From Metabacillus niabensis (GTDB taxonomy: Bacteria > Bacillota > Bacilli > Bacillales > Bacillaceae), in NCBI RefSeq assembly GCF_020524345.1, contig NZ_JAIVLH010000025.1:1-62566 (forward strand): a DNA stretch of 62,566 bases, given 5' to 3'. Positions 7,244-15,381 of this stretch are shown in pieces. The position numbers and the translations under genes were made by a program. Numbering within the stretch: the first letter of the stretch is position 1; each line of letters opens with the position of its first letter. Under the pieces are notes generated by a model that did not search any database, was not told the DNA's origin, and saw nothing but the letters and a program-made list of their open reading frames with translations.

Positions 7244-8485
7244 ATGATGATGAATCCAGTAGTAGGTCTGGATGTATTTAAAGGTGAGAGTCAGGTACAA
7301 GCATTCTTGGATAAAGGTCAACCTTATCGTAAAAGTTTTAGTATAAAGCATACTGTGGAAGGCATTGAGGTTTTATTAGAATTCTTAACAGAGATTGAAA
7401 GGGTAGCTGATAGTAAGAAACCTTCGGTTATCTTAGAATCGACAGGACATTACCACTCTCCTATTGTTCAATTTTTGGAGGGGCAACAATATGTTTATAT
7501 TATTGTAAATCCACTTATTTCTCATCGAGCAAGGAGTACAAGTTTAAGAAAGGTAAAAACAGACGCTGTCGACGCCTATCTTCTATGCGAACTATTCTAT
7601 AAAGAAGAAGTTGAGCCGTATAAGAAAAGAGGTATTCAACTCTTAAACCTTCGGAATCTTACAAGACAACAAGAGACAATTTCAGGTATCTCTACACAGA
7701 CCAAGGTACAGCTTCTAAGTACTAGATCAGGTATTTCCAGAATATAGAGGTGTCTTTGGTGATTTATATTCGAATGTCTCTTTACAGACGCTTTCCTTAT
7801 TTCCTACTTCTGAACATGTACTAAATACGACCGAATCCGTCTTAACTGACAAGATTGTATCGTTATGTACCAGACGTTCTGAAAAGTGGGCAAAAGAAAA
7901 AGCACAAAAGCTTATGGAAGCAGCATTAAGAAATCCATTTCAAACCAACTTGTATGAAAGCCATATTTTCAACCTAAAGATGTTAATATCCATCGTTCTT
8001 CAATATCAAGAGCATCTATCAAAATTAGAAGCAGAAATAGATGCCCTCGCTAAAGAAATGGAAGATATAAGATTATCGAGTCTATTCCTGGTATCGGAGG
8101 TAAGATTGCGGCAACAATCATTTCCGAAATTGGAGAAATAGATCGGTTTAATCATCCTAAAAAATTAGTTGCCTTTGCAGGAGTAGACCCAAGCGTTTAC
8201 TCTTCTGGAAGATTTACCGCAACCCAGAATCGGATAACGAAGAGAGGATCCAGAAGGTTAAGGCAAGCATTATATATGGCTGTATACTGTGGAATTCGAG
8301 ATGCCCGAAAGCAAAAGACCAGTGATACTGTTATACCTCGGAATAAAAAATTAAGAACGTTTTACGATAAGAAACGCGAAGAAGGTAAACCATATAGAGT
8401 AGCAATAATCGCTTGTGCTAATAAGCTTTTACACTTGATTTATGCGCTTTTAAAGAACAAGACCACTTTCCAAGAATTAGCTTAA
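7244..8485 (+). pseudogene. IS110-family transposase, two frameshifts
   Basis: The N-terminal DEDD domain is clear: VGLDVFKGESQVQAF, ILESTGHYH and KTDAVDAYLL. The frame breaks near 7715-7745, where the next frame resumes as DQVFPEYRGVFGDLYSNVSL. It breaks again near 8072, where the last frame resumes as IIESIPGIGGKIAATIISEI. The C-terminal IS116/IS110/IS902 domain runs to 8485 (VAFAGVDPSVYSSGRF, RGSRRLRQALY). The start is ATG 7244 behind AAGGAGGAG. Both breaks are single-base type, so the gene is inactive as written. Confidence 0.85.
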
Positions 8486-8664
8486 AAACTATATTTAACA
8501 ATAAAAAACAAAACCTTCCAAATTATAAAAACAGGAAGGTTATTCGGCATACTCATTTTTAGTATATCATCTATATTTTAATTTTTTCATTGAAAAATGT
8601 TGACAACTATTAGCTGGTTTTGCTGTGTACCCTGTAGAGTAGATGCTATGAATGAAATTTAGTG

Positions 8665-8829
8665 CTATTGTTCTCTTTTTTCAACAAATAACAAAATTAG
8701 TGTTGCCAATGGACCTAATACTAGTGAAAGCAAAAACCAGTTTAATCCTGTCCTATTCTTCCCTTGTGCAAGTGCAGCATTTATTAACGCAAGTGTACCC
8801 CAACCAACAAAATATTGGTTCTCCATCAT
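8665..8829 (-). CDS. Small membrane protein, 54 aa
   Basis: ATG at 8829 behind AGGGGGACAG; 54 residues. The sequence MMENQYFVGWGTLALINAAL, then AQGKNRTGLNWFLLSL and a hydrophobic LGPLATLILLFVEKREQ end, gives two membrane segments. The coherent hydrophobic pattern and good ribosome site support a real gene, although it is short. No function can be assigned. It is followed at its 3' side by the IS110 element, with repeat A copy 4 beyond, and preceded by copy 5. Confidence 0.6.
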   Translation of the reverse strand: MMENQYFVGWGTLALINAALAQGKNRTGLNWFLLSLVLGPLATLILLFVEKREQ

Positions 8830-8957
8830 CTGTCCCCCTATTTACGTTAAAACCACTTTACTTTAAGTACTTTTTTCAGAGAAAGTAGTACAAATATATG
8901 TTTTTTATATACGCAGTGTTTCTATACTGCGCAGCAAATGTCTTTCTTTGTTTTTAT

Positions 8958-8993
8958 TCTTGTTCCAAAATAGCGCTTAGATTGCTGAAGATC
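8958..8993 (-). repeat. Repeat family A, copy 5 (partial)
   Basis: The right half only: TTGTTCCAAAATAGCGCTT, then AGATTGCTGAAGATC. It lies about 70 bp past the stop of the P-loop kinase gene (9061). Confidence 0.55.
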
Positions 8994-9060
8994 AGTGGCT
9001 GCTGAAGATGGCTAGCTCTTATTGAACTCTAGCACTTGTTATTTCGGAAAGAAAAAATCG

Positions 9061-9567
9061 TCATTTGACTTTTTTAAAAAAATCGTCAACTTCTTTTGGT
9101 GATTTCAAGATGATAACTTCTTTCTTTTTAGAAAGCTGTTCAAGTCTGTTTAAAATTTTAGGTCTTTTCGTTTTTGGATATTCCCAAATCCATTTAAAAA
9201 ACTCAAATGAAAACCTCTCTTCACAACCTTCACCCATATCTGGTCTAGTCTTATTTCGGTATTGAAGCATTCTTTTAAATGCACGATACACGCAAATTAT
9301 TCTAGGAATATCAAGGAAAATTATTGTATCAGATGCATTCAGCCTTATATCTATTGTCCCACCATAGTTCCCGTCAATTATCCAGCTTTCTTGTTTTACT
9401 AAATCATATTGAACAACAGTTTGTTCATCTTTAGGAACACCTACCCAATTAGGCTTCCAAAATAATGCGTCAAGATGAAAAACTTTTATTTTCAACTTTT
9501 CCCCTAATTGCCTCGCCAAAGTAGATTTTCCTGAACCGCCAGAACCAATTAGTACGATTTTTTTCAT
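9061..9567 (-). CDS. P-loop kinase, DNA-topology-modulation type
   Basis: 168 residues from ATG 9567, chosen over an upstream frame extension because AAGGGG lies just before it. The Walker A motif GSGGSGKST is at residues 7-15. It continues with HLDALFWKPNW and IIDGNYGGT, typical of small adenylate-kinase-like proteins annotated as topology modulation (FlaR-like). The true substrate is unknown; the cytoplasm is likely. A single-gene unit flanked by repeat A copies 5 and 6. Confidence 0.8.
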   Translation of the reverse strand: MKKIVLIGSGGSGKSTLARQLGEKLKIKVFHLDALFWKPNWVGVPKDEQTVVQYDLVKQESWIIDGNYGGTIDIRLNASDTIIFLDIPRIICVYRAFKRMLQYRNKTRPDMGEGCEERFSFEFFKWIWEYPKTKRPKILNRLEQLSKKKEVIILKSPKEVDDFFKKVK

Positions 9568-9685
9568 TACAAACCCCTTATAAATTTGAATTAAGTCTAT
9601 AAAAAATATTATTTCCTTGTTCAACTAACCTTCGTTACCTTAAGTACAATTATTCACAATGATCTAACTAATTTCACATTGATCC

Positions 9686-9745
9686 TCCACAATTAATAAA
9701 GAGCTTACATACCTATTTTAAGAATGGTGCTGATTATTGAAGATA
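9686..9745 (-). repeat. Repeat family A, copy 6 (divergent)
   Basis: CCACAATTAATAAAGAGC at the left, then TTTTAAGAATGGTGC and TGATTATTGAAGAT at the right. It lies about 60 bp past the stop of the nucleotidyltransferase gene (9805). Confidence 0.45.
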
Positions 9746-9804
9746 GTAATTAAATTAATGCATCCAATCTTAATACAATAAATTAATACTATCATCTGCT
9801 TTTC

Positions 9805-10644
9805 TTATGATTCTATAACCATACCTAAAATTCTATCAACCCATTCAGAATTTTCTTCAATTTTAACTTTTTCACATAAACTTTTATGTGTTTTTTTGAA
9901 TTCAGGAATGATTAGCTCGATTACTTCCATTAAATTATCTGTTTCTCGACTGCTTTGCCAGTCTGCTAAGAGTGAAAATTGCCAACTCTCCAATTTACTT
10001 CTTTCACCTTCATATTTTGCCCAATCTCCGAATGCATTGGGTTGTATTCCTTTATCCATGTACCAAGCAATTACCATAGACATTCTTAAATTATCCAAGC
10101 AATTTAGTGCATAATACAATTCTTGTCTGTTTACCCTTCGATAAGCTTCATGAACATAAGCAAAAAATTTAGATCTCCATAGCTCAACATCTTGTACAGA
10201 CGGACAATAAAATAATTTCTGAGATTCCTCTATTATCTCTTCTATAAATCCTTTTTTATCATGTGCGATACTGATATTTTGCAGCCAGATAGAGGGTTGA
10301 ATATCTACTGTTTTATAGTAGAATGTATCAACCTTTATAAAAGTGTCATAGTGAGCAATACTATGAGTTGTCGAAGGATAATCTTCAAAATACAGTACCT
10401 CTCCCCAATTTTTAGCCCTCTCTTTTTTGTTCTTCCTATACCTTTCAAATTCTTCATCTTTAACAACTATACGAAGGTCAATATCAGAATATATGTCTGT
10501 ATTTCCATTACCTATAGACCCGCCGTAAAAAACAGATAATACATTTTCATCATTAATTAAGTCCTGCTCAATCTTTTGCAACATAATTTTACGATACTCA
10601 GGAATTTTCAAGTCTCTTTGACGATATTTAGTTTCTAATCCCAC
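9805..10644 (-). CDS. Nucleotidyltransferase-domain protein
   Basis: 279 residues. The polymerase-beta-type nucleotidyltransferase motif FYGGSIGNGNTDIYSDIDL lies at about residues 39-57 with the catalytic DxD aspartates, and a second acidic strand follows (FIKVDTFYY). The C-terminal half is helical, as in aminoglycoside adenylyltransferases. It may modify an antibiotic or another small molecule; the sequence does not tell which. The start is GTG 10644 with AAAGGAG somewhat far upstream. A single-gene unit between repeat A copies 6 and 7. Confidence 0.78.
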   Translation of the reverse strand: MGLETKYRQRDLKIPEYRKIMLQKIEQDLINDENVLSVFYGGSIGNGNTDIYSDIDLRIVVKDEEFERYRKNKKERAKNWGEVLYFEDYPSTTHSIAHYDTFIKVDTFYYKTVDIQPSIWLQNISIAHDKKGFIEEIIEESQKLFYCPSVQDVELWRSKFFAYVHEAYRRVNRQELYYALNCLDNLRMSMVIAWYMDKGIQPNAFGDWAKYEGERSKLESWQFSLLADWQSSRETDNLMEVIELIIPEFKKTHKSLCEKVKIEENSEWVDRILGMVIES

Positions 10645-10731
10645 ACATAAAAAAACAGCTCCTTTTAAGAATCTTTTAATCCAAATTCGCCATAAGGAAA
10701 TGAATTCCTTCTAACACAATGTTGTTGTAAA

Positions 10732-10780
10732 TTGAAAAAACACCTTTTCTATTCCAAAAAGGTGCTTTATTGTTGAAGAT
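10732..10780 (-). repeat. Repeat family A, copy 7 (terminator-like)
   Basis: Its stem is CACCTTTT/AAAAGGTG rather than the usual AGCGC stem, but the right end TTATTGTTGAAGAT matches the family. On the minus strand the stem is followed by TTTTTTC, a good terminator. It lies 22 bp past the NUDIX gene stop (10802). Confidence 0.6.
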
Positions 10781-10801
10781 TTTAATGTAAAATAATAAAA
10801 A

Positions 10802-11284
10802 TTAGAATATATCTTTATAGTAACTGAGTGTTGGCACAATTAGATCTGAATCATGCATACTATCAAGCTCTAATCTGTTTACCCACTTAATATCTACAAC
10901 CTCATCTTCTTGCAGAACCGCACTTGAAAGATTGAAGGTTTGATCAAAAATCCAAATATCACAGAAATTATTATATAGATCTCGTCTTTCACTTTTTACT
11001 AGCTTACCGTTCGATTTTACTAATTCTATTCCTATTTCTTCTTTTACCTCACGTAAAGCTCCTTCTAAGCTTTCCTCACCTGCCAATACAGATCCTCCAG
11101 TACACTCCCACAGATTTGGATGTGTCTTATCAGGATGACGCTTAGTAACAAGAATTTCTCCTTTTTCATTTCTTATCCATACATGAACAACTATATGATA
11201 TTCACCTTCTAGTAATGGAATTCCGCGTTTATGTGTTCTATTTAACTTATTCCTATTCAAATCATATAGATCCCATAGCTCCAA
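10802..11284 (-). CDS. NUDIX hydrolase
   Basis: 160 residues from TTG 11284, chosen because TTAGGAGGATATAT precedes it. The NUDIX box is complete: GGSVLAGEESLEGALREVKE then EIG. The N-terminus (ELWDLYDLNRNKLNRTHKRG) resembles the isopentenyl-diphosphate isomerase-like or YfcD-like NUDIX group, but the substrate is unknown. It hydrolyses a nucleoside-diphosphate-linked substrate with Mg2+ in the cytoplasm. A single-gene unit between repeat A copies 7 and 8. Confidence 0.88.
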   Translation of the reverse strand: MELWDLYDLNRNKLNRTHKRGIPLLEGEYHIVVHVWIRNEKGEILVTKRHPDKTHPNLWECTGGSVLAGEESLEGALREVKEEIGIELVKSNGKLVKSERRDLYNNFCDIWIFDQTFNLSSAVLQEDEVVDIKWVNRLELDSMHDSDLIVPTLSYYKDIF

Positions 11285-11503
11285 AATATATCCTCCTAAC
11301 AATTTAATATTTTCAATTATTAAACATTTTATATTCCATACACTAGGAAACATTCCTTCTTGAATATGAAAAAGAGAAGTTAAAAAAAGTACATTCTTTC
11401 TTAATAATGCGATTATGTATTATATAGACTACTGATTACATTTATCATGGGTTTGGGTTCCATTCTTCTTTTAATAAAACGCGTAAATAACCCTATCGTG
11501 GTA

Positions 11504-11577
11504 TTCTCCAATCTGGCCTTTAACATGAAAAAGCACTTACCTTTTATTCAAGATAAGCGCTTCTATTGCTGAAGATC
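11504..11577 (-). repeat. Repeat family A, copy 8 (full length)
   Basis: One of the best copies: CCAATCTGGCCTTTAACAT, AAAAAGCACTTACC, TTATTCAAGATAAGCGCTTC and TATTGCTGAAGATC. On the minus strand the stem is followed by TTTTTC. It overlaps the last codons and stop (11563-11565) of the Clp-N/GNAT gene. Confidence 0.7.
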
Positions 11578-12435
11578 AGTAATTTTTTTGGGTATAACAT
11601 CGGCATTGCATGCTTTTTCATAAAATTCAAGGGGACCAGCTTCTCCTATAACAGCATATTCATATCCTATTTCCTTCATCTCAACTAAACAATAATGAAG
11701 CAGCGTATATCCTATTCCTTGTATTCTATTTGAAAATGAGGTACCCATTGGACCAAATAATCCTTTTTTTCTTCGAACTACATCAAAGCAAGCGAAACCT
11801 ATAATTCCTTGGTCATCTTGAGCTATAAAAATAGGTATATCTTCTTTTAAAAAACCGTTTTTAATTGAATCTAGCCATCCATTCCCAAATTCTTTTTCCA
11901 CAAAGATTTTTAAAGATGATGCATCACTTAGTTTTGCTTTTCTAAATGTTATACCACTTGTTGGAATAGTAGGAAACGAATAATCTCTTAAAGAAACAAT
12001 CATATCTCTAGGAACAGACACAATTTCAAGGATGCGAGAAACGTCCAAACCATCAATTATTGCTTTAGTTATACGGTCATTATTTTTAAAAATGGCATCT
12101 ACTATATGTCCTTCATTTATATAAACTTGTTTGAAACGTTTCATTTGAAAATCTGCGTGCTCCAATACTGTTTTCGTGGTTTGCGAAATATTAATATTAA
12201 AAGGTTCATAAATAATCCCTTTATCTTCTATATCAAATTGCATTTGCTCTATTCGATCATTTAATATCTCAGTAAGACTTGGATAATTAATATATAGCTC
12301 AGCACACACACCTGTCTTATCGAGTAATATCCCTAATAGTAAATGAACTGGATAAACAACCTTGGTCGTCCTTTCAGCTTCCATTTCTGCATATTTTAGA
12401 ATTCTTAAAGAACGATCAGTGTATCTCAAGAACAT
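11563..12435 (-). CDS. Clp-N domain / GNAT acetyltransferase fusion
   Basis: 290 residues. Residues 1-140 resemble the ClpA/ClpB/ClpC N-terminal repeat domain, two helical repeats beginning FLRYTDRSLRILKYAEMEAE and VYPVHLLLGIL. Residues about 155-285 form a GNAT acetyltransferase: ITFRKAKLSDASSLKIF, then IQGIGYTLLHYCLVEMKEIG in the acetyl-CoA binding region, ending FYEKACNADVI. Clp-N domains bind protein substrates or adaptors, so a protein acetyl acceptor is a reasonable guess. The last residues, DLQQ and stop, are encoded by repeat A copy 8. The start is ATG 12435 behind GGGGG. Confidence 0.8.
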   Translation of the reverse strand: MFLRYTDRSLRILKYAEMEAERTTKVVYPVHLLLGILLDKTGVCAELYINYPSLTEILNDRIEQMQFDIEDKGIIYEPFNINISQTTKTVLEHADFQMKRFKQVYINEGHIVDAIFKNNDRITKAIIDGLDVSRILEIVSVPRDMIVSLRDYSFPTIPTSGITFRKAKLSDASSLKIFVEKEFGNGWLDSIKNGFLKEDIPIFIAQDDQGIIGFACFDVVRRKKGLFGPMGTSFSNRIQGIGYTLLHYCLVEMKEIGYEYAVIGEAGPLEFYEKACNADVIPKKITDLQQ

Positions 12436-12503
12436 TCAACCCCCGTTAATTTATTTTTGGTTCTATAAATACGTGAAAACGCTTCAGTAATAAGGCAATT
12501 TGT

Positions 12504-12525
12504 AAATCGCGCTTATTTGTTGAAC
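12504..12525 (-). repeat. Repeat family A, copy 9 (partial)
   Basis: The right end only: AATCGCGCTTATTTGTTGAAC. It lies about 35 bp past the end of the GNAT gene at 12560. Confidence 0.45.
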
Positions 12526-12559
12526 ATGGTTGTTGAATTAAAATGCTTAGAAAATACCA

Positions 12560-12969
12560 TTAAAGTCTTTCAGCTCTATATTCACACAAAAACCTTTCTA
12601 CTCCTGGATATTTTTCTCCTAAACTTGTTATAAAAAAGCCATATTTCCGATAAAAATCTACGGCATCCTTATCCGTTTCAGCAGTGATAAATGGGTATTG
12701 ATCGGTAAGAAATGTAATCATTTTGCTACCAATTCCCTTTCCTCTTTGTTTTGAAAATACAGCAATATGTTTAATTACACACTCTTTTGAATTTATAATT
12801 TCAACCCCTATGCAACAACAATTTCCTCTTTACGTTCAAAACCAAATAAAATTCGGTTTAAGGATCCCAAGTATTTTTCATAATCTTGATCGATCTTATG
12901 ATCTGAAGTGGCAAAGGTAAGAAGTTCCCGTATAGATGGATCAATTTTTTCACTGAGTATTTTTTTCAT
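12560..12969 (-). pseudogene. GNAT acetyltransferase, single-base frameshift
   Basis: Translation from ATG 12969 (AAAAGGA before it) gives KKILSEKIDPSIRELLTF and runs to FGFERKEEIVVA with a stop at 12808. The adjacent frame continues as CIGVEIINSKECVIKHIAVF, then KQRGKGIGSKMI (the acetyl-CoA loop) and DAVDFYRKYGFF, to TAA at 12560. One missing base at about 12811-12830 explains the break; the repaired protein would be about 136 residues, normal for GNAT. It lies just after the DUF402 gene on the same strand and probably shared its transcript. Confidence 0.75.
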
Positions 12970-13022
12970 ATAATTATCCTTTTCTTTATTAAAGAGCATT
13001 GATAAACCATTTGACAATCTGA

Positions 13023-13535
13023 CTAGTAAGTTTTCAAGTTGAAAGTAAATTGATTATTGAATGGGAAATTTCCTTTTCTTACTTCTTCTTTTAACTTTGC
13101 GAGAGCTTTTATAGCTCCATCTTTTAGCTCTTCTGTATACTTGTATTTAATACTATTTGCTTCAAATTCATCCTCATCAACTACTTTCCATTCATTGTTC
13201 TTTTCCCAAACGGAATCCAAATCCAAATCAATAAAACAGATTTCTTCGTTATTAAAAACGCAAGGTTTTGCGATATTACAGTAAACAGAAACAACCTCTT
13301 CCTTTTCAATTTCCATAGCAGCAGTGTACCATTCTCTCAATGAAAAAAATTCTATTGAGGTATTGTTGAAAGTAAAAACCTTATTTTTGCTATGATGAAT
13401 CAGTTTACGGCCTGGTCTACAAATGAGAAGTAAATAGTCAGAGGTTTGGTGAAGTAATTCTCCTTCCCATTCATAGTGTGGAATATCAGGGAATTTAAAA
13501 GCCTTAATTTTTAGAACTTTACCCAATTTAATCAT
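13023..13535 (-). CDS. DUF402 family protein
   Basis: 170 residues. DUF402 hallmarks are present: CNIAKPCVF, then ICFIDLDLDSVW and KVVDEDEFEAN. The family includes nucleoside tri/diphosphate phosphatases and FomD-like hydrolases of the FAC1-barrel type with Mg2+-binding acidic residues. ATG 13535 sits too close to AAGG, so TTG 13526 may be the true start. It is followed at once by the damaged GNAT gene, and repeat A copy 10 lies upstream. Confidence 0.8.
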   Translation of the reverse strand: MIKLGKVLKIKAFKFPDIPHYEWEGELLHQTSDYLLLICRPGRKLIHHSKNKVFTFNNTSIEFFSLREWYTAAMEIEKEEVVSVYCNIAKPCVFNNEEICFIDLDLDSVWEKNNEWKVVDEDEFEANSIKYKYTEELKDGAIKALAKLKEEVRKGNFPFNNQFTFNLKTY

Positions 13536-13683
13536 CCTTAGAATAATTTATATCCTAAATATTTCTCCTAATTATTAGGAAGTTCCTTCTTTATTGGACA
13601 GGTTGTAACTTCTTAGAGAAATTTCCCATAACTTAATTGCCATTTTTATAAGTGAGATCATTCAATCAGGAGCTTTAAATACT

Positions 13684-13729
13684 AAGAAGCACACATCCTT
13701 GTTCCAGAATGGCGCTTTTATTGTGGAAC
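13684..13729 (-). repeat. Repeat family A, copy 10
   Basis: AAGAAGCACACATCC, then TTGTTCCAGAATGGCGC and TTTTATTGTGGAACAT. Standard orientation. No coding frame directly precedes it on the minus strand. Confidence 0.6.
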
Positions 13730-13971
13730 ATGATTACGATATGTAGATTCGTTCCTGATACAATAAAAAAACGCCTCATATCCTGTACTATCAAGGATTT
13801 AAGGAGTTTTAACTACTAAATCTTAGTTGTCTTGATAGATATTTTACACGAAGTTAAGCTTTAAGAATAAAAAGGGAGTTTCCTCCCGCTCTCCTAAACT
13901 GTTCATTATTAGTCCCTCTGGAAAAGTATTAATTTAGTTTAGTTAGATAAAATGTGAAATTAGATCTTCAT

Positions 13972-13992
13972 CACTTGCGCTTGGTTGCTGAT
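13972..13992 (-). repeat. Repeat family A, trace copy
   Basis: CACTTGCGCTTGGTTGCTGA matches only the right end of the repeat. It lies about 25 bp past the stop of the hydrolase at 14017. Confidence 0.3.
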
Positions 13993-14016
13993 AAATAAAC
14001 CAGTACATATAACCTA

Positions 14017-14574
14017 TTATCGGTAATTATTATGTCTAGGTTTAAATAAGTCTTCATGTGAACTTCTAACATCAGAAAAATGATCAACATTATAATGACC
14101 ATCAAGTATTTCATTATGATGCATGATAATCTGTTCGGCAGATAAAATTGAGGAGTCCGTAGTTGAATGTCCATCCTGAACTAAAGTGACATCAAAATTA
14201 TTGACTGTGGCAGTTCTTACCGCTGTGTCAATACAATGTTCTGTTTTGCACCCCATAATAACAAGATGTTCAATCTTTTTTTCTGTTAAATAGTTTAGTA
14301 ATGGGGTTCCATAAAAAGAATTCGTTGCTTCTTTATCAAATATTTTTGAATCAGCAGGCACTTTAATATCCTGATGTATTTGAAATCCGTTACCTTCGCC
14401 ATCTGCTACATCTTTATCTCTCATAAAGACCACTAAAGAATTGGATTTTATAGCCTTATCAATAACCAAATTAATATTTTTTACTAGCTTTTTCTTTTCG
14501 AAAATGCTTTTTTCATTCTGATTACCTTCAATTAATTCTTGCTGTGCATCAATAACTAACAAAGCTTGCTGCAA
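14017..14574 (-). CDS. Isochorismatase-like cysteine hydrolase
   Basis: 185 residues from TTG 14574 behind AAAAGGAG. The family triad is visible: Asp in ALLVIDAQQELIEG, Lys in IFDKEATNSFYGT, and Cys in VIMGCKTEHCIDTAVRTA. Isochorismatase-type hydrolases act on isochorismate, nicotinamide or related amides; the substrate here is unknown. Probably cytoplasmic. A single-gene unit with a trace of repeat A after it and an IS110 relic upstream. Confidence 0.87.
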   Translation of the reverse strand: MQQALLVIDAQQELIEGNQNEKSIFEKKKLVKNINLVIDKAIKSNSLVVFMRDKDVADGEGNGFQIHQDIKVPADSKIFDKEATNSFYGTPLLNYLTEKKIEHLVIMGCKTEHCIDTAVRTATVNNFDVTLVQDGHSTTDSSILSAEQIIMHHNEILDGHYNVDHFSDVRSSHEDLFKPRHNNYR

Positions 14575-14764
14575 TAGAAAAACTCCTTTTCGTTATTATT
14601 CTTATATGCTCTCTTTAACCACTATTCGATTCTATTGTAGATACAATGGCACTTCATACCATTAATACTAATTTCGTTCATAATCCGATATACTCCTCTT
14701 TAAATTTGGCATTATTTCAAATTTACTTCTCTCTATTACTAAACAATCGTGCTTGATCGTAAAG

Positions 14765-15065
14765 AGCCAACCTTTTCGTAAAAGCTTTTGTGTAAAACAT
14801 ACAGTTGAGGGTTTCGAGAATTTAATAGAATTCTTAAAAGAGACTGAAAGAGTTGCTGATGGAAAACAACCTTCCGTAATCTTAGAATCAACAGGACATT
14901 ACCATTCTCCTGTTTTTCAAATTTTTGGAGGAACACCTATGTATTTATATTATTGTGAATCCCCTAATCGCTTATCGAGCAAGAAGTACAAATTTAGGAA
15001 AGGTAAAAACAGACGCTGTAGATGCCTATCTCCTATGCAAACTATATAAAGAAGAAGTTGAGCCA
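14765..15065 (+). pseudogene. IS110 transposase remnant
   Basis: This matches the N-terminal third of the transposase at 7244 but lacks its first 20 or so codons: KSFCVKHTVEGFENLIEFL, VILESTGHYHSPVF, then after a one-base shift near 14920 IYIIVNPLIAYRARS and KTDAVDAYLLC. Similarity ends abruptly after EEVEP at about 15065, where unrelated DNA starts. It is too damaged to act. Confidence 0.8.
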
Positions 15066-15291
15066 TGTAACGAGGTCCATCCATTCTTACATAAGAACCT
15101 ATTTCATTGTAATCTGAGGATCCTGCCCAACCTATATACGTTTCTTCCAGAGCATCCTCAGATAAATAAGCATCCAGTAAACAAAAATTTGTTGTGCTCT
15201 CGCTTAACACATTTTTCTTTTCAGCGCTCCATGTATGCGCTGTTCCCGAAAAACTAATCGATCGTTGAAGTTGACTCCTTTCTCTTAACAT
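15066..15291 (-). pseudogene. Gene fragment joined to IS110 relic
   Basis: The minus-strand frame from ATG 15291 reads MLRERSQLQRSISFSGTA, then LLDAYLSEDALEETYIGW and GSYVRMDGPR, and then runs into the IS110 relic. The pattern near GSYVRMDGPR is reminiscent of the C-terminal end of DUF3500-type proteins, but this is a weak resemblance. It is probably a partial gene truncated by the IS. Confidence 0.3.
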
Positions 15292-15323
15292 GAAATGCGT
15301 ATTTTTATCCTCCTATCGTAATA

Positions 15324-15351
15324 TTTTCACGAACGTTTATTCGTGTATAAT
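15324..15351 (+). promoter_or_regulatory. Promoter with SOS-like box
   Basis: TTTTCA (15324-15329), 16 nt and TATAAT (15346-15351) form a plausible promoter. The spacer holds CGAACGTTTATTCG (15330-15343), one base from a GAAC-N4-GTTC palindrome, the core of the Bacillus LexA (DinR) box. The DinB-like gene follows 30 bp downstream. Confidence 0.5.
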
Positions 15352-15381
15352 TAAGGTATACCTTTTAAAGGAGGATTTTGT

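Larger units (their letters stand above)
7012..8545 (+). mobile_element. IS110-family element, inactive
   Basis: A DEDD-transposase gene with a long structured leader upstream, as in IS110-family elements. The transposase is frameshifted twice. Ends are approximate because this family has no clear terminal inverted repeats; the left edge is placed after repeat A copy 4 and the right edge after a hairpin at 8513-8540. A second, shorter relic lies at 14765-15065. Confidence 0.65.
13536..14016. other. Intergenic with repeats and hairpin
   Basis: No gene is supported. It contains repeat A copies at 13684-13729 and 13972-13992, and a long imperfect stem (CTATCAAG near 13788 with CTTGATAG near 13840). 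This may be a lost unit of the array. Confidence 0.45.

Noticed and set aside
7700-8100. Programmed frameshift in the IS110 transposase
   Set aside because: IS110 transposases are normally one frame, and the two breaks lack slippery heptamers, so they are taken as damage.
8652-8888. A 78-residue plus-strand frame
   Set aside because: It lies opposite the better-supported 54-residue minus-strand gene, has no good ribosome site and reads as low-complexity.
10261-10539. A 92-residue plus-strand frame inside the nucleotidyltransferase gene
   Set aside because: It is antisense to a clearly conserved domain and has no ribosome site.
6944-14016. True integron with attC sites
   Set aside because: Not claimed as fact: no integrase gene, irregular stems and an unpaired left segment. 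It is kept only as a testable idea among the findings.
15066-15291. Intact short gene
   Set aside because: The frame runs into the IS110 relic and lacks a proper end of its own, so it is listed as a fragment.
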